DNA from: a virus
Virus record (IMG/VR): IMGVR_UViG_3300021092_001988
Span: 1 to 60,393 of that record
Direction: 5' to 3' (one strand)
DNA length: 60,393 nucleotides
Shown: in pieces, positions 41,769-46,810 of the stretch
How positions within the stretch are numbered: the first letter of the stretch is position 1
Layout of the letters: every line of letters begins with the position of its first letter
Notes under the pieces: model-generated
What the model was told of the DNA's origin: nothing
The model's input: the letters and a program-made list of their open reading frames with translations, nothing else
Database searches by the model: none
Translations under genes and position numbers: made by a program

Positions 41769-41819
41769 TGTAGTAATTTTGTGGGGTTGATGTGGGTTGG
41801 TGAAAATTATTACACATAA
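41764..41819. repeat. Long stem-loop (17-bp arms)
   Basis: TTATGTGTAGTAATTTT at 41764-41780 pairs with AAAATTATTACACATAA at 41803-41819 with a single G-U/A-C difference and a 22-base loop. It lies between the tRNA 3' remnant and the YkuK gene fragment. Confidence 0.6.
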
Positions 41820-41863
41820 CTACCAAGTAGTCTTTAATATAACCGATAATGTCGGTTATACGA
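41818..41863 (-). pseudogene. Remnant of a second YkuK-family gene
   Basis: On the minus strand this encodes ITDIIGYIKDYLV, identical to ITDVIGYIKDYLV of the intact gene at 41638-41662 except for one residue. Many third-codon positions differ (for example ACC GAC ATT ATC against ACC GAC GTT ATA), so the copy diverged while it was still under coding selection. The frame then runs into unrelated sequence and a stop. Confidence 0.55.
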
Positions 41864-41874
41864 TATTCGCTTAA

Positions 41875-41940
41875 AAGGTAGACCCGGGCCCAACAAGCCG
41901 TTTTCGTACGCAACGGAAGGGCCCTTTTTAAGGTCTACTT
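41875..41940. other. Three-tier hairpin element
   Basis: Three nested stems are visible: AAGGTAGACC with GGTCTACTT (one bulge), GGGCCC with GGGCCC, and CCGTT with AACGG around a 9-base loop. No coding frame. It lies between the YkuK remnant and tRNA-Gly. It may be a stable RNA or processing element of the tRNA transcript. Confidence 0.5.
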
Positions 41941-41943
41941 GGA

Positions 41944-42014
41944 GCGGGAAATGGGATTTGAACCCACGGCCCTCGCCTTGGCAAGGCGATGCTCTACCAC
42001 TGAGCTACTCCCGC
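41944..42014 (-). tRNA. tRNA-Gly (anticodon GCC)
   Basis: GCGGGAG acceptor, D-arm AGCTCAGTGGTAGAGC, anticodon arm CGCCTTGCCAAGGCG with loop CTTGCCA, and T-arm GTGGGTTCAAATCCCAT. The acceptor closes with TTCCCGC. All stems pair. No CCA is encoded, so it is added after transcription. Confidence 0.9.
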
Positions 42015-42019
42015 TTGGA

Positions 42020-42074
42020 GTGGTCTTCCCATAACGATTTCCTTAATAGGTTTTGGAGTTAAGGGTACGACCAC
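42020..42074. other. Inter-tRNA hairpin
   Basis: GTGGTC (42020-42025) pairs with GACCAC (42069-42074), and inside it CCTTAA pairs with TTAAGG. It follows tRNA-Gly directly. Similar closed stems occur in the other tRNA spacers. Confidence 0.4.
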
Positions 42075-42083
42075 ATGTTGATA

Positions 42084-42536
42084 TTATTTTTGATTTTTTT
42101 GTTGCCACTCATAGGACACCGTATCTTCGGTAATTGGACCACCTTTTGCCCATGTTTTACATGTTCTTGCGGAGTGACATTTAAAGTGATGCATCCAACA
42201 GTACCCTAATCTACCACTATCATCAGAAACCGAACCTGGCATACACTCATCCATTCTTGGTGATATATCAAATGCTACACAATTACCACATAGTGATTTT
42301 TTAGCAGCTTCAACAGTGGTGTTCCAATCAGATGCAACCATTTCCCAATAATCACCGGGTTCGTCAATATTAAGTGGACCATATTTTATATAATCCGCTT
42401 TTATTGACTTGTCTCTATTATTGGTATTTAACTCTAAATCTTGAGTTGCTTTAGGACATTCCATTTCCGCTTCGGATAGGAGTCTTTTGTTTAATCTTTC
42501 GATAAGTTGTTTTTTCTTTTTTAATTCAATTCCCAT
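42084..42536 (-). CDS. Cys-rich conserved phage protein
   Basis: A 150-residue protein. The C-terminal 75 residues have CGNCVAFD, MDECMPG, GYCWMHHFKCHSARTCKTW: seven or so Cys/His in a pattern I recall from T4-like cyanophage proteins of unknown function, possibly a metal or Fe-S site. The N-terminus is a basic helix followed by LLSEAEMECP, where L-S-E followed by A fits the head-protease rule. It lies between tRNA genes on the same strand. Confidence 0.65.
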   Translation of the reverse strand: MGIELKKKKQLIERLNKRLLSEAEMECPKATQDLELNTNNRDKSIKADYIKYGPLNIDEPGDYWEMVASDWNTTVEAAKKSLCGNCVAFDISPRMDECMPGSVSDDSGRLGYCWMHHFKCHSARTCKTWAKGGPITEDTVSYEWQQKNQK

Positions 42537-42562
42537 GATTTTTTTATTATATAAATATCTCG

Positions 42563-42636
42563 TGGTCCCTCACGGGCTTGAACCGTGGACCTACCGATTA
42601 TGAGTCGGGTGCTCTGACCAACTGAGCTAAGGGACC
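42563..42636 (-). tRNA. tRNA with CAU anticodon (Ile2 or elongator Met)
   Basis: GGTCCCT acceptor, D-arm AGCTCAGTTGGTCAGAGC, anticodon arm CCGACTCATAATCGG, T-arm CACGGTTCAAGCCCGTG, all paired. The body (CCCTTAGCTCAG, GACTCATAATCG, GGTTCAAG) is close to bacterial tRNA-Ile2, whose CAU is changed by lysidine to read AUA. Elongator Met cannot be excluded. In an AT-rich phage an AUA-reading tRNA makes sense. Confidence 0.85.
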
Positions 42637-42637
42637 G

Positions 42638-42685
42638 TATCGTCGAAATAACCGATAAAATGAATTATCGTTTAAATCGGCGATA
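42638..42685. other. Inter-tRNA hairpin
   Basis: ATCGTCG pairs with CGGCGAT (one mismatch) as an outer stem, and CGATAA pairs with TTATCG inside. It starts two bases from the 5' end of the CAU tRNA. Confidence 0.4.
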
Positions 42686-42762
42686 TTAGTTTTTTACTTT
42701 GAATTTCATCTGTGTGATAACAGCATTTGCCACCTTTTTATGTCCCGAGGGATTCATATGAC

Positions 42763-42966
42763 ATGTCCAATTACCACAATCTGTACGAACAAAAGTTCAA
42801 TCGTTCATATGTCATTTTTGATTTTCACCATTTAAATCCTTCTGAAAAAGATGTTGATTGGTCAAAACTCAGATTGAAGTCTGATGAATCAATCAAAAAT
42901 GAACTTAATAAATGTGTTCTTTTATGTTCAAATTGTCATAGAAAGAGACATCATTTAAATTCGTAG
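42763..42966 (+). CDS. Truncated HNH endonuclease
   Basis: A 67-residue protein from ATG at 42763; the frame also extends back to a TTG near 42727. FDFHHLNPSEKD, then a helix, then CVLLCSNCHRKRHHL are the second half of an HNH domain (HH...N.....C..CH...H). The usual first CxxC and upstream DNA-binding part are absent, so it looks truncated or minimal. It lies on the plus strand inside a minus-strand tRNA array, a typical location for homing nucleases. Confidence 0.5.
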   Translation: MSNYHNLYEQKFNRSYVIFDFHHLNPSEKDVDWSKLRLKSDESIKNELNKCVLLCSNCHRKRHHLNS

Positions 42967-43035
42967 GCCCACCAAGATTCGAACTTGGAATATCTCATTA
43001 GAAGTGAGAGGGTATATCCCTTTACCTATGGGCCC
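42964..43035 (-). tRNA. tRNA-Arg (anticodon UCU)
   Basis: GGGCCCA pairs with TGGGCCT in the acceptor stem, the anticodon arm reads TCACTTCTAATGA (loop CTTCTAA), and the T-arm is CCAAGTTCGAATCTTGG. The D-arm is short but present. It would read AGA/AGG codons, which are frequent in this genome. Confidence 0.85.
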
Positions 43036-43036
43036 A

Positions 43037-43097
43037 TTAAAATGGAAATTTCCTTCTACGATAACCGTAGTTGTAGATTTGAGGAGTTTTCCATTTT
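43037..43097. other. Inter-tRNA hairpin
   Basis: AAAATGGAAA pairs with TTTCCATTTT across the whole spacer, with TCCT/AGGA and CTAC/GTAG stems nested within. It fills the gap between tRNA-Arg and tRNA-Leu. Confidence 0.45.
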
Positions 43098-43099
43098 TG

Positions 43100-43185
43100 T
43101 ACCGCTGGCCGGAATCGAACCGGCACGGACATTACTGTCCAAGAAATTTTAAGTCTCTCTTGTCTACCTGTTTCAACACAGCGGC
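43100..43185 (-). tRNA. tRNA-Leu (anticodon UAA)
   Basis: An 86-base class II tRNA. GCCGCTG pairs with CAGCGGT, the anticodon arm has loop CTTAAAA, the long variable arm is GGACAGTAATGTCC, and the T-arm is GCCGGTTCGATTCCGGC. It reads the common UUA/UUG codons. Confidence 0.9.
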
Positions 43186-43270
43186 ATCAATTTCACCAAC
43201 ATGTCAAAGAACAAATTCAGTTCAATCTGAACTATTGTACAATTATACAAAAAAAAGACTTAAAATAAAA

Positions 43271-43301
43271 AACCCGAACTTCAAAAATAAAAGTTCGGGT
43301 T
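43271..43301 (-). terminator. Rho-independent terminator
   Basis: AACCCGAACTT pairs with AAGTTCGGGTT (11 bp); read leftward it is followed by TTTTTTATTTT. It lies 31 bases beyond the stop of the 33-residue small gene. Confidence 0.8.
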
Positions 43302-43331
43302 CAATTAGTTAGAGTTTACTCTCAGTATAAC

Positions 43332-43433
43332 TTACAACTTAAAATCCGAACTTGGGTTACTTAAATACAAACCTCTCCCATTACCACTTAGCGGGTTGTT
43401 TGACGTTTGTTGTATGTGTACCAAGTTCATCAT
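43332..43433 (-). CDS. 33-residue small protein
   Basis: ATG ATG at 43433 opens a frame reading MMNLVHIQQT..., then NPLSGNGRGLYLSNP and ending DFKL before TAA at 43332. A host-type -7 element lies just upstream and a strong terminator downstream, so it is a complete small transcription unit. The Gly/Asn/Ser-rich sequence has no familiar motif. Coding is supported by the tight promoter/terminator bracket only. Confidence 0.5.
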   Translation of the reverse strand: MMNLVHIQQTSNNPLSGNGRGLYLSNPSSDFKL

Positions 43434-43450
43434 TGTTTAATAAGTATATA

Positions 43451-43458
43451 CAAATATA
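43451..43458 (-). promoter_or_regulatory. Bacteroidota-type -7 element (TATATTTG)
   Basis: TATATTTG on the minus strand, 17 bases before the ATG at 43433. The -33 region is T-rich but lacks a clear TTTG at 19 bases. Confidence 0.4.
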
Positions 43459-43470
43459 CAAAAAGTTTTT

Positions 43471-43713
43471 TTAAAATAAATCATCACACCATATTGGTGT
43501 CTTCTCTCCCATGTATGAACCTGACACGTTAAAATCAAAATATTCAACCGCTTCAGTCATGTCCATACCTTGGTCCATGAGAATCTTTAAACACTTTTCA
43601 ACCGAGTAAATCAATCTCATAGAGTTTTCATCAATTCCTAATACCGCGGAATCAAATCCATCCGCTATTAAAATTTCCTCATCTGCATATTGTTCTAAAA
43701 TTTTTTCTAACAT
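43471..43713 (-). CDS. Small conserved phage protein
   Basis: An 80-residue acidic protein. The core VLGIDENSMRLIYSVEKCL then DMTEAVEYFDFNVSGSYMG then TPIWCDD matches a short protein widespread in large phages (pattern G.d..S.R..Ys....i..l.....m....A.ey..fN..g.y.G..TPi). Its function is unknown. It shows good conservation of aromatic and Gly positions by memory. Confidence 0.65.
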   Translation of the reverse strand: MLEKILEQYADEEILIADGFDSAVLGIDENSMRLIYSVEKCLKILMDQGMDMTEAVEYFDFNVSGSYMGEKTPIWCDDLF

Positions 43714-43768
43714 ATTGTCTTTTTTAGTTGTATCCCTATAGGAAATCGAACCACTCTTTCATCTGTGT

Positions 43769-43854
43769 CGGAGAGAGTAAAATTTGAACCTACGATACTT
43801 TGTAGTACACCTAATTTCAAGTCAGATGTAATCGACCAACTTCGCTTCTTATTC
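43769..43854 (-). tRNA. tRNA-Ser-like (anticodon UGA), degenerate acceptor stem
   Basis: Anticodon arm TCTGA CTTGAAA TTAGG, a class II variable arm, T-arm GTAGG TTCAAAT TTTAC, and a G discriminator as in tRNA-Ser. The 3' acceptor strand TCTCTCC, however, has no matching 5' strand; GAATAAG at the expected place pairs poorly. It may be a decayed tRNA or one completed by recombination elsewhere. Another tRNA-like D-arm fragment lies next to it at about 43741-43765. Confidence 0.45.
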
Positions 43855-43944
43855 ATCTGTTAACTTTTATTATAAATTATAACAAGTAAATTTCATATTT
43901 CAAAATGTTTAAAAAAATATATATAACAATCTTTATTGCCGAGG

Positions 43945-43952
43945 TATTTATA
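43945..43952 (+). promoter_or_regulatory. TATTTATA promoter-like motif
   Basis: GAGGTATTTATAGTA, 37 bases upstream of the ATG at 43990. Confidence 0.4.
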
Positions 43953-43989
43953 GTAAACCAAATAAATAAAACTAAACTAAATTACAACT

Positions 43990-44244
43990 ATGAACTTTAA
44001 AAAATGGATTATTGACCTATTCAAAGATGAAAGAGGGTCAACTTCAATCAAACCGGTAATTGCTCTATTAGGCGCATTATTCCTTTGTGGTACCATGGCT
44101 GTAAATTCTTTTTCTCATGGTGACATTAAACCATCTGAAGAATTAGTAAACGCAGTTATGGTTATTACTGCAATTGGAATGGGTGCAGATACTGTAGACA
44201 AGTTCTCACATAAAAAGAAATCAGACGACTCAGTATCTGAGTAA
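43990..44244 (+). CDS. Small two-helix membrane protein (holin-like)
   Basis: An 84-residue protein. Two hydrophobic segments are visible (VIALLGALFLCGTMAVNSF and ELVNAVMVITAIGMGADTV), flanked by a charged N-terminal DLFKDERG and a basic/acidic C-terminus. This layout and the Ala/Gly-rich helices resemble small phage holins or membrane proteins that carry a similar FKDE-G...K..IALLG start. It is a single rightward gene preceded by a TATTTATA motif, as expected for a late lysis function. A holin is a guess. Confidence 0.55.
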   Translation: MNFKKWIIDLFKDERGSTSIKPVIALLGALFLCGTMAVNSFSHGDIKPSEELVNAVMVITAIGMGADTVDKFSHKKKSDDSVSE

Positions 44245-44298
44245 GTGATTACGGAGTGATATAACCCGTTTAGGTGATATCAATCAATCATCATCTTA

Positions 44299-44643
44299 TT
44301 ATTGAATCTGAAGTATTTTATTGTACGTATCGGTTATTTCAGCACAAGTTTCATAATCTTCGTTACCTTCAAAGAATGGTAGAATATCCCTTACTAAAAC
44401 AATTGATTCTTTTCTTTTAAATTTTAACTCAGTTTCCCATTGTAAACCATTTATCTTAGCGCCTAACACTAAAATTACATTGTTTTTATCTTTTCTTTTA
44501 AGACTTTTAAAGAGGTTGACTAACGTCAGATAAATTAGTTCTTTGTTAACATTGTAAAAATCACCAAAGCTATTATAGTCCTGTTGGAGTATTAACTTTT
44601 TGATTACGGTATCGTTTGGTTTTTTAGGTAGTTTTGGTGGCAT
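44299..44643 (-). CDS. Hypothetical protein
   Basis: A 114-residue basic protein beginning MPPKLPKKPNDTVIKKLIL. It has a helical core (ELIYLTLVNLFKSL), a strand pair (NNVILVLGAKINGLQWE) and an acidic C-terminus. No family is recognised. It follows the receiver-like gene in the RNA-repair cassette and may belong to that leftward unit. Confidence 0.55.
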   Translation of the reverse strand: MPPKLPKKPNDTVIKKLILQQDYNSFGDFYNVNKELIYLTLVNLFKSLKRKDKNNVILVLGAKINGLQWETELKFKRKESIVLVRDILPFFEGNEDYETCAEITDTYNKILQIQ

Positions 44644-44726
44644 GTCGATTTAATTTTTGGTTCATCACAAATTTGACCAAAAAAATCGACCTATACAAAT
44701 AAATGAATAAATTGTTTAAAAAAAGT

Positions 44727-45077
44727 TTAAACCGTATGGTCCCACTGAACTCTCACACAGTTTTGGGGTAATCTGTGGATATGTCTATAATTATTGATGT
44801 ACCCCATCATATTAGCACTCCCAACCGCGTTGGCTGAATGTACAACCACATCAACAACAGGTTTTCCATCCAACCACTGATTAACTAACCATTTGGTACA
44901 GTCCATACCTGTTTTCTCGGTGATATTGTCGTAGTTGATTTCGTAGTTTTTAACTACACCGTGTAACCATTCTTTCATTGCGCTATCACCCAAGTCGTGG
45001 TCTAAAGAAATCAACTCAACATTATCTAAACCAATCTCGGTTATCTTTTGAACCAATTCATCATAGGAACGAACCAC
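44727..45077 (-). CDS. Cyclic-phosphate-processing receiver-like (cREC) protein, 5' end cut off by an in-frame stop
   Basis: A 116-residue frame from GTG. ELISLDHDLGD, TGMDCTKWLVNQW, VDVVVHSANAVGSANM resemble the cREC receiver-like domain found in RNA-repair operons. The normal N-terminus with the LDDVR acidic pair lies upstream in the same frame (45090-45137) but is separated by TAA at 45087-45089. Without that part the metal site would be lost. Either the gene is broken or the stop is read through. It lies directly downstream of the RNA ligase. Confidence 0.6.
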   Translation of the reverse strand: MVRSYDELVQKITEIGLDNVELISLDHDLGDSAMKEWLHGVVKNYEINYDNITEKTGMDCTKWLVNQWLDGKPVVDVVVHSANAVGSANMMGYINNYRHIHRLPQNCVRVQWDHTV

Positions 45078-45086
45078 TACCCAATT

Positions 45087-45137
45087 TTATTTATCAACGG
45101 GGGTTCTTACATCATCTAAGTAAATTTTATATTTCAT
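45087..45137 (-). pseudogene. N-terminal piece of the cREC-like gene, ending at an in-frame TAA
   Basis: ATG at 45137 gives MKYKIYLDDVRTPVDK and then TAA. The next codon restarts with NWVVVRSYDELV in the same frame, exactly as an intact receiver domain would continue (LDD-R-P..., W..VR....). The start overlaps the end of the RNA ligase gene by 11 bases. Confidence 0.55.
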
Positions 45138-46173
45138 CTTTTTTAAATGGTTTTGTATATGGTGGGTATAATATTTTCCATATTATACTTTTATATTCTT
45201 TACCGTCCAACATATTAAATAATATTGATGGGTGGTTATATCTTTTTGCTAATTCAGCAAACTCGCGTCGGTTACATTCTTTTTGATGTGCCTCAAAATA
45301 AGTGTTTCGTATTTTATTGAATATCCATTGATATTCCTTCTCAATATTTTCATAACGAACCACAAAATCTTTAACAGTTTCTTTCACCCAACTGTTAAAC
45401 TCATCAGGTACTTTTTCAAGTAACTCATCAAATGATTTATCTTCTTTAAGGTATTCCCAAATATCTCTACTTGACACATTGGTTAAAATTTTATGTAATC
45501 GAACATACTCCTCAAATTTAATTTTCATTCTAAAATTTGATGGGTAAAATCTTACAACAAAACCTTCACTGTTTGATGTATTAAGTTTCTTATATGTGTC
45601 AAATGTTTCTTTATTGAAAGTTACCATTGTGCTTCCAACAACGTCTTCTTCCAAAATACCTGATGAATTAAAAATTGCACATGCGGTGTACCAGTTCAAT
45701 TCACCTTCAGGGGTTGTTACAGAAAGGAATGTGATTTTTTCACAATTATAATTTACAACAATTCTATTCTCAGGATAAATAATTTCACATAGGTATGTAA
45801 CCTCTTTTACAAAATTATTTAAATTGTATTTTGATTTTAAAATTTCAAAACCACGGATAGACTGTTCAGAAGTAAATGAACCTCTTGTTGACATAATCCA
45901 TTCCCCATCGTAAAAGAATAGAATACCAAGAGAACCATCCATTTTATCTTGAATGTGAACATATTCACTGTCCCATGGAATTAAGTCCTTATCAATAACT
46001 TCCTCATAGTTAAAGAACTTACCAAACGGTTCTGCAATTACATCGCCTTTTGAATTGGTAACGAGTCCACGACATTGCATAGTAATATCATCCCACAAAG
46101 ATTCGTATTGTACTCTTGGGGTATAATTCCATATGCACAAATCTTTTGTGGGGTGAGTTTGTTTTATTAACAA
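45127..46173 (-). CDS. RNA ligase, T4 Rnl1-like
   Basis: About 348 residues. CRGLVTNS and EPFGKFFNY lead to the nucleotidyl-transferase motif I HIQDKMDGSLG (KxDGS, Lys takes AMP), then STRGSF (motif III region), LCEIIYPENRIVVNY (motif IIIa) and SEGFVVRF (motif IV) and KIKFEEYVRLHK (motif V, K.K...Y). It joins RNA 3'-OH and 5'-phosphate ends. No ATG fits the start; TTG at 46173 is used here, and the frame is open 15 codons further up. It follows the kinase gene closely. Confidence 0.85.
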   Translation of the reverse strand: MLIKQTHPTKDLCIWNYTPRVQYESLWDDITMQCRGLVTNSKGDVIAEPFGKFFNYEEVIDKDLIPWDSEYVHIQDKMDGSLGILFFYDGEWIMSTRGSFTSEQSIRGFEILKSKYNLNNFVKEVTYLCEIIYPENRIVVNYNCEKITFLSVTTPEGELNWYTACAIFNSSGILEEDVVGSTMVTFNKETFDTYKKLNTSNSEGFVVRFYPSNFRMKIKFEEYVRLHKILTNVSSRDIWEYLKEDKSFDELLEKVPDEFNSWVKETVKDFVVRYENIEKEYQWIFNKIRNTYFEAHQKECNRREFAELAKRYNHPSILFNMLDGKEYKSIIWKILYPPYTKPFKKDEI

Positions 46174-46205
46174 ACCATCCTCATGGTATTTTTGTAACCT
46201 AACTA

Positions 46206-46619
46206 TCAGAGTTTTACTTCAAAACGATTTTTCATAATCTCTAATTTGTCAGAGGGTACTCCGTGGACATTTTCACCACCGTGTCTGTTTTCAACAACAA
46301 TAGTGTGAATTCGATATCCGTATCTTTTCGCCATTTCAAAATATGGTTCCATTTCCCATTCTTGGGTAAACGTATTTGACACAACAACTCTTACGACGCT
46401 ATTCATCATCAAATTTGCACACCTTTGTTGGCAGTCGTTATGAGCTTCCCTTAATTTTATTGGGTCAAAATTGTAGTTACCTTCCTTGTCTGTAAAGAAA
46501 TCATCCGCCGACAATGGTTTCATTGGATTATTTGGGGTATAAAGAATGACCTCACCTAAAGTGGATTTACCCGAGCCGGGTAAACCCCTAACTAATATCA
46601 AATCTTTTGTATATTCCAT
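46206..46619 (-). CDS. Polynucleotide-kinase-like P-loop kinase
   Basis: A 137-residue protein with LILVRGLPGSGKSTLGEVIL (Walker A), then SADDFFTD, LREAHNDCQQRC, VVSNTFTQEWEMEPYFEMA and a C-terminal HGGENVHGVP. This is the 5'-kinase half of phage Pnk-type enzymes (AAA_33), which phosphorylate 5'-OH RNA ends before ligation. The phosphatase half of T4 Pnk is missing. With the ligase next to it this forms an RNA-repair pair. A host-type promoter lies upstream. Confidence 0.8.
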   Translation of the reverse strand: MEYTKDLILVRGLPGSGKSTLGEVILYTPNNPMKPLSADDFFTDKEGNYNFDPIKLREAHNDCQQRCANLMMNSVVRVVVSNTFTQEWEMEPYFEMAKRYGYRIHTIVVENRHGGENVHGVPSDKLEIMKNRFEVKL

Positions 46620-46637
46620 GGTAAAATAGATTTATCG

Positions 46638-46669
46638 CAAATATAAATAATAATTTTTAGAATACCAAA
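46638..46669 (-). promoter_or_regulatory. Bacteroidota-type promoter of the RNA-repair genes
   Basis: TTTG (46666-46669) and TATATTTG (46638-46645) on the minus strand, separated by 20 bases, lie 19 bases upstream of the kinase ATG. This suggests early expression of the cassette by host polymerase. Confidence 0.55.
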
Positions 46670-46676
46670 AAAATAA

Positions 46677-46703
46677 AAACCCCCAACAGAGAGTCGGGGG
46701 TTT
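46677..46703 (-). terminator. Rho-independent terminator
   Basis: AAACCCCC pairs with GGGGGTTT; read leftward it is followed by TTTTTATTTTTTT. It lies downstream of the ClpC-like gene and of the small RNA candidate. Confidence 0.75.
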
Positions 46704-46755
46704 GTGGTCATTTTGTGGTTTCAACACCACAGACTATAAAACGAAAGGAAATCGG
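46677..46755 (-). ncRNA. Candidate small RNA before the terminator
   Basis: A TATCTTTG -7-like element at 46756-46763 (minus strand) faces the terminator at 46677. The 75-base stretch between has a GTGGTGTTGAAACCAC hairpin and no frame. Part of it matches 35951-35990. The -33 element is not evident. Confidence 0.3.
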
Positions 46756-46810
46756 CAAAGATATCCTGTGTGAATATAAATATATATGTTTTTTTAAAAA
46801 GTATGAATAT

